A DNA stretch of 40,126 nucleotides, from the NCBI GenBank assembly GCA_030608005.1, contig JAUWIX010000010.1, forward strand, positions 1 through 40,126, in the 5' to 3' direction. The notes below the pieces were generated by a model, which ran no database searches, was not told the origin of the DNA, and saw only the letters and a program-made list of their open reading frames with translations. Both the position numbers and the translations under genes were made by a program. This DNA is from Dehalococcoidia bacterium (lineage in GTDB: Bacteria > Chloroflexota > Dehalococcoidia > Dehalococcoidales > BS750m-G39). The number at the start of each line of letters is the position of its first letter. The first letter of the stretch is position 1. Below are positions 7,308 through 15,563 of this stretch, one piece after another.

Positions 7308-8096
7308 ATGAATAGCTTACGGGGTATGTATACTATTTGGTATCGTGATTTGTTGAGAGTGTGGCGAGATAAGATACGCATGGTGACCTCCCTAGCCTTT
7401 CCCCTATTATTTTTAATCGTCTTTGGCAGTGGACTGAGCGGCACCATGGGCATGCTCGCCCCGGGGGTTGATTTCTCCAAGTTCATGTTTCCCGGCATCA
7501 TTGCTATGACAGTGCTGATGACCTCTTTCACCTCAGGGGTGTCTGTGGTTTGGGACCGTGAATTTGGCTTTCTCAAAGAGGTATTGGTGGCACCCGTCAG
7601 CCGAGTAGCAGTAGCGGCGGGCAAAACACTAGGTGGAGCCACTGTTGCTCTAATCCAAGGGACTCTGATACTCCTCTTTGCCCCCATTTTTGGGGTCATG
7701 CTCTCCCCAGAAATCTTGCTCAAGCTATTGCCAGTGATGTTTTTGGTAGCCTGCGCCTTGTCAGCAATGGGAATCTTCCTTGCCTCCCGAATCAAGTCCA
7801 TGGAAGCCCATCAGGCGGTAATGCAGTTACTCATGTTCCCGATGATATTCCTTTCCGGTGTTTTCTTTCCGGTCAATAATCTGCCACCCTGGATGAATAT
7901 TCTGGTCAAAATCAACCCGGCAACCTATGGAGTTGACCCTATACGCCAACTGGTGCTCGGAGCACAGCCCGCCACTTCCCTGGGCATTATCATTTTTGGA
8001 CATACCATGTCCATCGGCGACGATTTAATTGTAGTGGCAGCCTTTGGCGTGGTCATGGTTATTCTGGCGATGTGGTCATTCAGTACCCAGGAATAA
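7308..8096 (+). CDS. ABC-2 type exporter permease (DrrB-like)
   Basis: A 262-residue integral membrane protein, the partner of the preceding ATPase. It has about six hydrophobic segments: an N-terminal amphipathic stretch WYRDLLRVWRDK, a first membrane helix (about 25-45), a cytoplasmic loop with VVWDREFGFLKEVLVAPVSR (the conserved ABC-2 permease coupling motif), then further helices to the C-terminus. MFPMIFLSGVFFPVNNLPPWM matches the ABC2_membrane signature. ATG 7308 follows GGAG. The operon is probably just these two genes, closed by the hairpin at 8118-8149. Confidence 0.93.
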   Translation: MNSLRGMYTIWYRDLLRVWRDKIRMVTSLAFPLLFLIVFGSGLSGTMGMLAPGVDFSKFMFPGIIAMTVLMTSFTSGVSVVWDREFGFLKEVLVAPVSRVAVAAGKTLGGATVALIQGTLILLFAPIFGVMLSPEILLKLLPVMFLVACALSAMGIFLASRIKSMEAHQAVMQLLMFPMIFLSGVFFPVNNLPPWMNILVKINPATYGVDPIRQLVLGAQPATSLGIIIFGHTMSIGDDLIVVAAFGVVMVILAMWSFSTQE

Positions 8097-8116
8097 TCAG
8101 GGCACTACCCCAAGAA

Positions 8117-8182
8117 AAAAAGTGCCAGCTTTGCGAAGCTGGCACTTTTAAATTTCTGGTGGAGACGGGGGAGGGTCGAACT
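8117..8182. repeat. 66-bp direct repeat, attachment-site-like (displaced tmRNA 3' end)
   Basis: Identical to 11406-11471 except for two T/C substitutions. Positions 8157-8182 are the last 26 bases of tmRNA (minus strand, T-loop through CCA) and 8118-8149 are its terminator hairpin. No tmRNA body adjoins this copy, so it is the displaced original 3' end expected after integration at ssrA. Confidence 0.85.
8118..8149. terminator. Hairpin terminator, probably bidirectional
   Basis: AGTGCCAGCTT / AAGCTGGCACT with a TGCG loop, extended by A-T pairs, is flanked by an A-run on one side and a T-run on the other. It can stop the ABC exporter on the plus strand. It is a copy of the ssrA terminator. 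Confidence 0.75.
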
Positions 8183-8230
8183 ACATTCACACTAAAATCA
8201 AGACCTTAGCTGAGTGCCATGCCTTCTGGG

Positions 8231-10030
8231 TTATATTTTATCAACATCCGTCTTCATAACTATGTCTTTAGCCTGCTTAGGCCAAGTCCATTCGGGATGT
8301 TCCTTCTCTATAGCTTCAAGGTCAGCGATATGCTCTTTTAGCCTGTCACGGGTGTCAATATCCTTAGCTTGTTTATACTCCTTGATTCCTTGTTCGATTT
8401 CTCCCCTAGCTAAATAACACGCCCCTAAGTTATAATGGGCAATGGCGTAAGTTGGCTCAAGCTCTATGCAGTGACGAAGATGGCTTTGCGCGCAATCTGT
8501 ATCTCCCTTGAATAGGTAAAGGTATCCTAAATTGTTGTGGGCGACAGCACCATCGGGCTTCAGTTGAACAGCATTCTTGTATGTTTCAATCGCTTGCTCT
8601 ATTTGTTTCATCAAATAGTAGCAAAGGCCGACTTCGACCAGCGTTTCATATTTTGGAGTTCCACCACGCTTGGTGAATTCCTCTACAGCTTTGAGTGCCT
8701 CATCGAATTTTCCCAACTTTGTAAGAGCCTCAACCAACTCTAAAAGAGCAAAAGCATCGGTTGGTCTTAGCCTGAGAACTGTGCTAGCTACTTTAAGTGC
8801 CTCGCTATGCTTGCCGAGGCCATTTAGCGAGTAAGCTAACACCCTGTAGGGGTCAGCGTATCCTCTGTCTAAGGCTATAGCTTTTTCGCAATAAGGTATT
8901 GCCTCTTCAAATCGCCCTAGGTTATTTAGCGCAGCACCAATGTTGCCAAGATACTGTGGATTCTGGGTATCGCTTTCAGCCACCTTGAGATATGCGTTTA
9001 GGGCTTCTTCATATTGTTTGTTTTGGAAATGCACGGTGCCTAGTGTGTTTAAAACATAGTCATCTTTTAAATTAATCCTGAGCGCTTCCTGGCAAGCCTC
9101 CATAGCCTCATCGTGTCGGCCAAGCTTTGCGAGACAATGCGCCACATCTGCCTGATAGCGGGCATTCTTTGGGCTTAATTCTGCCGCTTTTAGGTAGACT
9201 ATGTATGCCTCCTCATGCCGGTCTAGCTGTGATAGCAAATTGCCCATTAAGTTGTATAGCCCAGCATCCTTTGGTGTAAGCTCGATTGCCCTTTGAGTGG
9301 ATGATAGCGCTTCCTCGTGCAGCCCCAACTGAAACGAAGATAGCGCTAGAGCAACATAAGAAGGAGCATGCCTGGGAGAGAGTTCAACTGATTTCTTTGC
9401 AGCTTGGATAGATTCCTCATAGCGCCCCAAAATGCCAAGAAAACCAGACATCATATGGTACAGGCATGTATCAGTCGGGTCGAGTGCAATGGCTTTCTGG
9501 AGGGCTTGCCTTGCCTCTTCTATTTTATTTGTGGAGAAGAAAGCCTCTGCTAATGTACTATATGCCTTTTCATCTTCCGGTTCGAGTGCAATGGCGTCTT
9601 GGCAAGCCCTTATTGCCTCTGGATATTTGCAGCGTCTTGCTAAAATATGTCCGAGTAGCGAGTGAGCATGAGCACGTTTAGGGTTCAGCTCGATCGACTT
9701 TCTGATTTCCTGCTCAGCTTGTCTATATTTGCGCAATTGGCTTAATAGGGCAGCTAAACGATAACGCGTCGCTGCATTATTGGGGCTCAATTCCACAGCT
9801 TGATGGAATAGTCCCTCGGCCTGTTTATACTTTCCTAAGTCGCATAGCGTAACAGCAATGGCATTCTGAAGTGAAGCCCTGTTACCTCCAACTTGGATTG
9901 CCTCCTTGAAAGCATCCAATGCTTGTTCATACCGTTCCAGATCTCGTAGAGCCATTCCTAACTTGAATAATTTCTCAGACTGTGTAGCAGGATCAAGTGA
10001 TGATAATCCTACTTTCTTATGCTTTGCCAA
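8231..10030 (-). CDS. TPR-repeat protein (about 17 repeats)
   Basis: A 599-residue soluble protein built almost wholly of 34-residue tetratricopeptide repeats from about residue 15 to 575, each with the W/L-G-Y-A-F-A-P style pattern (for example LGRYEEALNAYLKVAE and LYNLMGNLLSQLDRHEEA). There is no catalytic, membrane or signal segment. TPR superhelices bind peptides or assemble protein complexes. The start is TTG at 10030 with GGAGGA seven bases upstream. It is the third gene of the ssrA-bounded cassette, 87 bases after the antitoxin-like gene, so a role as partner or scaffold for that pair is a reasonable but unproved guess. A free-standing O-GlcNAc-transferase-like TPR is ruled out because no transferase domain follows. 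Confidence 0.9.
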   Translation of the reverse strand: MAKHKKVGLSSLDPATQSEKLFKLGMALRDLERYEQALDAFKEAIQVGGNRASLQNAIAVTLCDLGKYKQAEGLFHQAVELSPNNAATRYRLAALLSQLRKYRQAEQEIRKSIELNPKRAHAHSLLGHILARRCKYPEAIRACQDAIALEPEDEKAYSTLAEAFFSTNKIEEARQALQKAIALDPTDTCLYHMMSGFLGILGRYEESIQAAKKSVELSPRHAPSYVALALSSFQLGLHEEALSSTQRAIELTPKDAGLYNLMGNLLSQLDRHEEAYIVYLKAAELSPKNARYQADVAHCLAKLGRHDEAMEACQEALRINLKDDYVLNTLGTVHFQNKQYEEALNAYLKVAESDTQNPQYLGNIGAALNNLGRFEEAIPYCEKAIALDRGYADPYRVLAYSLNGLGKHSEALKVASTVLRLRPTDAFALLELVEALTKLGKFDEALKAVEEFTKRGGTPKYETLVEVGLCYYLMKQIEQAIETYKNAVQLKPDGAVAHNNLGYLYLFKGDTDCAQSHLRHCIELEPTYAIAHYNLGACYLARGEIEQGIKEYKQAKDIDTRDRLKEHIADLEAIEKEHPEWTWPKQAKDIVMKTDVDKI

Positions 10031-10117
10031 TTTCTAAATCCTCCGAACTTAATTTTGGGTACATATCTTGCACAGGATGGTAGCGGGTGTTCTCTGGCTT
10101 GAGAATAAGTAGTCCAT

Positions 10118-10930
10118 TTAACTTACTACCGGCCTTGGTAAAAGCCTTTCCTCTAACTTTTTATCTATTGTCTCTTCAACAGTTGCCATGAGCACACCTA
10201 CGCCTGCCATGACCCGATTCAGTTTTGCGTCAACATCGCCTTTCCATCCTCCTGCTGCCACACAAGTCGCTTGAGCAATGCTCAGAACTCTAATAGACAG
10301 GTCAGCATAGTCCAAAGGGAACTGGGCAGCTTGGCAGATATTGAGGATATTCTCCAGCGCGCCAGTCGCCTCATCATAATCCCAGTTCAAAACTGACTTC
10401 TCTGCATGGGTAAGTAATGGTTTAATACAGACTTGTTGTATACACGACCATACCATTTGCATTTCGCCCTTGATATTATCAAGATACCCTTCTGGTACAG
10501 TCGCAACTGCTTCTCTTGACAGTGAAATAGCGATTTGCCAATCACCCTCAAGAGCCTGGCATAGGGCTTTTTGGAGCTTCATTTGCGCGGCTGAAGTACT
10601 TCGCTTTCGGGATGAGCTTTGTTCTAATCTATGTGTAAGTTCATCAAAAGTAATAACCTTTGGCAGCTTCTCTCTACGCTCGATAACTGACATGAGGATG
10701 AGGCGGGCAAAGGTGGAAGGCCCAATCCCTTGCTCAGCAGCTAATTTATCGAGTTTCGAACGGCTTTTGCTATCAAGGCGAATTGTTATCGGCCTATCCT
10801 TGGGAACCCTTACCCGTATCTCTTGAACCTTGGGTTCGGCAGCAAGGTCAAGCGGGCTATGCGTATCCCAATATTCCGCTTCTTGCTCCTCTGTCTCAAA
10901 TTGGGGTATAAGATCTTTCTCAATGCTCAT
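10118..10930 (-). CDS. CopG/BrnA-like ribbon-helix-helix antitoxin with long C-terminal extension
   Basis: A 270-residue protein. The N-terminal 100 residues carry the CopG-antitoxin pattern: EEQEAEYWDTHSPLDL, then a ribbon strand (RPITIRLD) and two helices (SKSRSKLDKLAAEQGI / GPSTFARLILMSVIER), which dimerise and bind DNA. Usual members end here at 80-110 residues. This one continues for about 160 helical residues (LQKALCQALEGDWQIAISLSREAV and following) that look like helical repeats and match no family I know. ATG 10930 follows AGGAGGAG. It lies 36 bases downstream of the BrnT-like toxin gene, the usual brnT-brnA order. It probably neutralises the toxin and represses the shared promoter at the palindrome 11264-11286. 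Confidence 0.75.
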   Translation of the reverse strand: MSIEKDLIPQFETEEQEAEYWDTHSPLDLAAEPKVQEIRVRVPKDRPITIRLDSKSRSKLDKLAAEQGIGPSTFARLILMSVIERREKLPKVITFDELTHRLEQSSSRKRSTSAAQMKLQKALCQALEGDWQIAISLSREAVATVPEGYLDNIKGEMQMVWSCIQQVCIKPLLTHAEKSVLNWDYDEATGALENILNICQAAQFPLDYADLSIRVLSIAQATCVAAGGWKGDVDAKLNRVMAGVGVLMATVEETIDKKLEERLLPRPVVS

Positions 10931-10966
10931 CTTTTCTCCTCCTTTCTGTTTCGGTCTTAACCTTGG

Positions 10967-11251
10967 TTAACTCTGATGCTTCTTGTAATATCGCTTCTCC
11001 TTGTCTTGCATATCTCGGGCAGTGATAACTTTATATCGTGCCCCTTTGCCTTTCTTTCTCACAACAATGAACAGGTAGCGCCCAGACACAGCCTGACCGT
11101 ATACGCAATATGAAATTGATGTGCCTTTATGACAAATTGGCTTATCATCATAAATTGCCTCTTGAACTGCTTCAGGAGTAACACGATGCTTATGCCAAAT
11201 CTTGTCGACTACAGCTTGAGTCCAAATTAACGGGTATGTTATGAAAATCAA
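10967..11251 (-). CDS. BrnT-like toxin of a type II toxin-antitoxin pair
   Basis: A 94-residue basic protein. The N-terminal W...VVDKIWHKHRVTPEAVQEAIYDD, central GRYLFIVVRKKGKG and C-terminal YKVITARDMQDKEKRYYKKH follow the BrnT order (W-x-x-K-H-x-V, then D, then a central RYLF-V strand, then I-x-AR-x(3)-E-x-x-Y). BrnT proteins are RelE-fold ribonucleases that stop translation and are neutralised by BrnA. The start is TTG at 11251 with AAGGAG five bases upstream. The antitoxin-like gene follows. A promoter with a 23-bp palindromic operator lies directly upstream. Family identity is from pattern recall, so it could be a related RelE-fold protein. Confidence 0.72.
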   Translation of the reverse strand: MIFITYPLIWTQAVVDKIWHKHRVTPEAVQEAIYDDKPICHKGTSISYCVYGQAVSGRYLFIVVRKKGKGARYKVITARDMQDKEKRYYKKHQS

Positions 11252-11263
11252 TCAAGCTCCTTT

Positions 11264-11286
11264 GTTGTAATACAATGTATTACAAC
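11264..11286. promoter_or_regulatory. 23-bp palindromic operator of the toxin-antitoxin promoter
   Basis: Two 11-base arms (GTTGTAATACA and its exact complement) around a single central base form a perfect palindrome 12 bases upstream of the toxin start. It covers the predicted -10 box. This is the position expected for autorepression by the ribbon-helix-helix antitoxin. Confidence 0.75.
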
Positions 11287-11303
11287 TTGAGGGGCAATGT
11301 CAA
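11274..11303 (-). promoter_or_regulatory. Promoter of the toxin-antitoxin-TPR operon
   Basis: Minus-strand TTGACA (11298-11303), 18-base spacer, TACATT (11274-11279). A TAATAC at a 15-base spacer is an alternative -10. Both lie within or beside the palindrome. Further upstream (11336-11366) an eight-base inverted repeat GAAGTGGT/ACCACTTC of unknown role lies between this promoter and the ssrA terminator. Confidence 0.6.
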
Positions 11304-11405
11304 GTCTCTGTGATAAAATGGAGCAGATAACTATAGAAGTGGTTGTTATTAAGGGGAGACCACTTCAAAACCGATATATATCATCACCAAACCCGTCCCA
11401 GATAT

Positions 11406-11471
11406 AAAAAGTGCCAGCTTCGCGAAGCTGGCACTTCTAAATTTCTGGTGGAGACGGGGGAGGGTCGAACT
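11406..11471. repeat. 66-bp direct repeat at the intact ssrA 3' end
   Basis: Partner of 8117-8182 at an offset of 3289 bases. It comprises the tmRNA T-loop-to-CCA sequence and the ssrA terminator. It marks the ssrA-side boundary of the cassette. Confidence 0.85.
11408..11437 (-). terminator. Terminator of ssrA
   Basis: An 11-bp stem AGTGCCAGCTT/AAGCTGGCACT with a CGCG loop is followed, in the minus direction, by TTTTTATA. It starts nine bases after the tmRNA CCA. Confidence 0.8.
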
Positions 11472-11800
11472 CCCCGTCCAGAAGAAGCTGCCCAGAATAT
11501 ACTACAAGCTTAGTCAGCTCTTTAATCTCGCCTGGCTAGCCTCTGCTGACCAAGTTTAGCCAAGCCAGTCGATAACTCTTTCACCACCCTTATCGACATC
11601 TGGATGGTGGCACCTCAATTTTACGGCACCCAATCCCGACCCATTGAGGAGAGGCCGGGTGGATGTGCAACCTATTTAATTAGGCTGCGTAAGCGAATTC
11701 AGGTTCGCCAGTTATTTTTTTGCCACTTGTTTTATGAGGTTAGCGGCACCTCAGCTTGCAATCCTGCAACATACTTCCCCTGTCGAACCCACGCGTCCCC
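11446..11800 (-). ncRNA. ssrA: tmRNA (transfer-messenger RNA)
   Basis: About 355 nt, a one-piece tmRNA that rescues stalled ribosomes together with SmpB. The 5' end GGGGACG pairs with the 3' CGTCTCC in the acceptor stem; a discriminator A and encoded CCA follow. The 5' GGGTTCGACAGGGGAAG segment and the 3' GGGGAGTTCGACCCTCCCC T-arm are diagnostic. The tag reading frame ends at the TAA at 11680-11682 and can be read as GKKITGEPEFAYAA from GGC at 11722-11724; the exact resume codon is inferred. The C-terminal AYAA resembles the ALAA degron recognised by ClpXP. smpB lies just upstream on the same strand. The 3' end is an integration site. Confidence 0.95.
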
Positions 11801-11819
11801 ACTTATTTGATTAGGTAAA

Positions 11820-12284
11820 CTACCCCCTTCCCAGCTTCTGCCTTTTTATGGCTCGCTCGATCTCTCTTTCTGTTTCATGGCGAGCTATGGACTCTCGCTT
11901 ATCATAAAGCCTTTTACCTTTAGCCAACGCCACCTCAACCTTGGCAAGGCTATCTTTAATATACAATTTGAGTGGAACCAAGGTAAAGCCCTTCTCCAAT
12001 ACCCTGCTGGTAAGACTATCAATCTGCTTACGATGCAGTAGAAGCTTTCTAGGTCGCCTTGGTTCGTGACTCAAATAGCTACCTGCTTCATAGCGAGCTA
12101 TATGAGCATTCAGTAACCATAATTCCCCAGCCTCAGGTCTAACATAGGCATCACCTAAACTCACTCTCCCGGCTCGGATTGACTTTATCTCCGTGCCAGT
12201 AAGGGCAACGCCGGCTTCTAAGCTATCGCCTATATGATAATTGTGATAAGCCTTCCGATTGGTAGCTACTGTCTTTATAACCAC
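11820..12284 (-). CDS. smpB: SsrA-binding protein SmpB
   Basis: A 154-residue basic RNA-binding protein that delivers tmRNA to stalled ribosomes. It has the OB-fold core with NRKAYHNYHIGDSLEAGVALTGTEIKSIR, LLNAHIARYE, HEPRRPRKLLLHRKQI and KLYIKDSLAKVEVALAKGKRLYDKRE, followed by the positively charged C-terminal tail (ESIARHETEREIERAIKRQKLGRG) that enters the mRNA channel. Its length is normal for the family. The start is GTG at 12284 with a GGGG just upstream. ssrA follows after 19 bases, so the two partners probably share a transcript. Confidence 0.97.
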   Translation of the reverse strand: MVIKTVATNRKAYHNYHIGDSLEAGVALTGTEIKSIRAGRVSLGDAYVRPEAGELWLLNAHIARYEAGSYLSHEPRRPRKLLLHRKQIDSLTSRVLEKGFTLVPLKLYIKDSLAKVEVALAKGKRLYDKRESIARHETEREIERAIKRQKLGRG

Positions 12285-12297
12285 AACCCCAAATTAA

Positions 12298-12325
12298 ATT
12301 ATATCACATATCAAAGTCAGCCCAA
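12298..12325 (-). promoter_or_regulatory. Promoter of smpB
   Basis: Minus-strand TATAAT (12298-12303) with an upstream TGA (extended -10) and a TTGGGC 16 bases further up (12320-12325). Transcription would begin a few bases before the GTG start codon. Confidence 0.5.
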
Positions 12326-12378
12326 AACTGGGGGTGGTTCAAAAATCGAGGAAGGAAGCGAGAGAAGCTATATGCTTC

Positions 12379-12714
12379 TCAGCGATGCTTAACCTCGTAT
12401 GAGCCAAAAATAAAGTCCAGGTCTTCTTTTAAAGCAGAAACCTTCTCCTGGGGGAAAAGCTCGTCATTAATATCAAGCATCAGTTTGGTTTCGCCTTTAG
12501 CTGAGCCCACGATATGTGCTCTTAGGCATTCTTTCTCACCCTGAATGTTGAAGGTTAATGTGCCTCGGGAGATAAATGATGACGAGTCGCTAGGTAAGGA
12601 GTATGTTTCCAGTTTTGCCTCACCTACAATCGCTCCCTGCTTGAGAATAAAGTCCCTGACCTCATCATAAAGTAGCTCAGGCTTTAGCTCGCTGTATATT
12701 TTCCTAATTTGCAT
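12379..12714 (-). CDS. Conserved hypothetical protein, 111 aa
   Basis: A soluble alpha/beta protein of 111 residues with no membrane segment and no catalytic motif I recognise. The alternation of strands (AKLETYSLPS, SRGTLTFNIQGEKE, AHIVGSAKGETKLMLDIN) with two helices, one at each end, would suit a small SRPBCC or ligand-binding fold, but this is only a structural impression. ATG 12714 follows GAGG with acceptable spacing. It stands between smpB and the divergent rpsB operon. From 12715 to 12825 there is no other feature. Confidence 0.7.
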   Translation of the reverse strand: MQIRKIYSELKPELLYDEVRDFILKQGAIVGEAKLETYSLPSDSSSFISRGTLTFNIQGEKECLRAHIVGSAKGETKLMLDINDELFPQEKVSALKEDLDFIFGSYEVKHR

Positions 12715-12825
12715 TCTTCTAACCTCTGTTGATAGTCCTATAATAATGCTTTGTCAATTTTTTATCAACAAAACACAAATTACCGAAAGGACAGGCGCCG
12801 CTGGGCTCAGCTCGACCCTGTGATA

Positions 12826-12854
12826 TTGTTGCCGACCAGACAGTGTGCTATACT
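12826..12854 (+). promoter_or_regulatory. Promoter of the rpsB operon
   Basis: TTGTTG (12826-12831), a 17-base spacer and TATACT (12849-12854) with an upstream TGC, an extended -10. Transcription from here would give a leader of about 45 bases before the TTG start of rpsB. Confidence 0.6.
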
Positions 12855-12904
12855 GTTAAACTAACTAAAAACAATAGCTGAATAATCGGAAAGGGGGGTC
12901 AAGC

Positions 12905-13690
12905 TTGCCAGATACAGTCACCATTAAGGAGCTCTTAGAGGCTGGGGCTCACTTTGGGCATCAGACCAGTCGCTGGCACCCAGCGATGAAGAAATACATC
13001 TTCACCAAGCGTAATGGCATTCACATCATTGACCTGGAACAAACGGCCACCATGTTAGACAAGGCCTGCGACTTTGTTCGGCAAGTAGTCTCCGAAGGTG
13101 GCAGCATCCTTTTTGTCGGCACCAAAAAGCAGGCTCAAGAGACTATAGAACAAGAGGCACAACGCTGTGGTATGTACTATGTTAACCAACGCTGGCTGGG
13201 AGGGGTGCTGACCAATTTTGCCACTATCCAAGCTCGAATAGACTACCTAGTCCGCTTGGAAGACCAACAAGCTAGAGGGGACTTCGAGCGCTTGCCGAAA
13301 AAGGAAGCCCTAAAGCTGGGGGAGGAAATTTTGCACCTCAATCGACAGATGGGCGGTTTTAAGGAGATGACTAGTTTACCAGATGCTATGTTTATTGTTG
13401 ACACCACCAAAGAAAGGATTGCTCTAGCCGAAGCTAAGCGGGTGGGAATACCGGTGGTAGCTATAGTTGATACCAATTGTAACCCCGCTGATATAGACTA
13501 CCCTATTCCAGCCAATGACGATGCTATCAGAGCCATCAAACTGATGTGCAGTAAAATTGCCGATTCAGTTATCGAAGGTAAGACTGGCGAGGCGGTGGCT
13601 CCAGCAGGGGTAGGTGAGGAAGAGGGACTGGAGGGGCCTGAGATTACAGAAATCGCCGAGCCTATTATTTTCACTCCTGACGAGGAATAA
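12905..13690 (+). CDS. rpsB: 30S ribosomal protein S2
   Basis: A 261-residue S2 protein of the small-subunit head/body junction. Family landmarks are [35 protein letters not shown] at the N-terminus, the coiled-coil insertion with [22 protein letters not shown], and the core [52 protein letters not shown] (split here only for reading). An acidic tail of about 35 residues follows. The start is TTG at 12905, after AAGGGGGG. It is the first gene of the long translation/lipid/isoprenoid operon, followed by tsf after 12 bases as in most bacteria. Confidence 0.98.
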   Translation: MPDTVTIKELLEAGAHFGHQTSRWHPAMKKYIFTKRNGIHIIDLEQTATMLDKACDFVRQVVSEGGSILFVGTKKQAQETIEQEAQRCGMYYVNQRWLGGVLTNFATIQARIDYLVRLEDQQARGDFERLPKKEALKLGEEILHLNRQMGGFKEMTSLPDAMFIVDTTKERIALAEAKRVGIPVVAIVDTNCNPADIDYPIPANDDAIRAIKLMCSKIADSVIEGKTGEAVAPAGVGEEEGLEGPEITEIAEPIIFTPDEE

Positions 13691-13702
13691 AGGGGGAGAA
13701 GT

Positions 13703-14943
<1,241 letters not shown>

Positions 14944-14944
14944 G

Positions 14945-15502
14945 ATGGTTAGCCCCGTTTTATGGAATACTGAGGAAAAGATGCGAGCCTCGGTTGAGGG
15001 TTTGAAGAGGGAATTAGCTACCATCCGCACAGGGCACGCTACACCTGCCTTAATAGAACATATCAAGGTAGAATATGCAGGCGTTCCCACCTCACTCAAT
15101 CAAATCGCTGGCATTTCCGCACCCGGGGCAAGGCTCCTCGTCATCCAGCCGTGGGACCGAGGCAGTATACCCAGCATAGAGAAGGCTATCCTCAAGTCTG
15201 ACCTGGGACTAAATCCCACTAGTAATGGGAATGTAATTCGGTTAAATCTCCCGCCACTCAGCGAGGAGAGGCGACAGGAACTAACTAAGGTGGTGCGAAA
15301 GAGGGTCGAGGAAAGAAAGATAATGATACGCAACCTGAGGCGTGATGCCATGAGTGAACTAAAGGGGCTGGAGAAAAATAAGGATATATCACAGGATGAG
15401 CATAAGCGTGCCCTGGACCAGCTACAGAAGCTCACTGACAGCTTCATAGCCGATACCGAGCAGATAGCCAGAGATAAAGAAGCAGAACTTATGGAGGTCT
15501 AG
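14945..15502 (+). CDS. frr: Ribosome recycling factor
   Basis: A 185-residue ribosome recycling factor that, with EF-G, splits post-termination ribosomes. It starts one base after the pyrH stop region. Typical segments are the N-terminal helix (EEKMRASVEGLKRELATIRTG), the beta domain (YAGVPTSLNQIAGISAPGARLLVIQPWD and NVIRLNLPPLSEERRQEL) and the long C-terminal helices (KVVRKRVEERKIMIRNLRRDA). Length and order are normal. No strong ribosome binding site is visible, so translational coupling to pyrH is likely. Confidence 0.97.
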   Translation: MVSPVLWNTEEKMRASVEGLKRELATIRTGHATPALIEHIKVEYAGVPTSLNQIAGISAPGARLLVIQPWDRGSIPSIEKAILKSDLGLNPTSNGNVIRLNLPPLSEERRQELTKVVRKRVEERKIMIRNLRRDAMSELKGLEKNKDISQDEHKRALDQLQKLTDSFIADTEQIARDKEAELMEV

Positions 15503-15563
15503 CCCGGGCTAAGAAAACTTGCCACCTACTATTGAGTAGCAAAATAATGGCGGCTTATCATCA

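Larger units (their letters stand above)
8117..11471. mobile_element. Putative ssrA-integrated cassette without an integrase
   Basis: A 3.3-kb segment lies between same-orientation copies of the tmRNA 3' end. Read from ssrA it carries a BrnT-like toxin gene, a ribbon-helix-helix antitoxin-like gene and a long TPR gene, all on the minus strand. Tyrosine-recombinase elements typically use this site and rebuild an intact ssrA on one side, leaving a 3' fragment on the other, which is exactly the pattern here. No integrase is seen, so it may be a deletion remnant, mobilised in trans, or a satellite. Confidence 0.7.

Noticed and set aside
8157-8182. Second tmRNA or tRNA gene
   Set aside because: Only 26 bases from the T-loop to CCA are present, with no 5' half; it is a displaced 3' fragment, not a gene.
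11604-11810. Open reading frame of 68 codons on the plus strand
   Set aside because: It lies inside the tmRNA gene on the opposite strand and arises from the stable RNA sequence; no ribosome binding site or family match.
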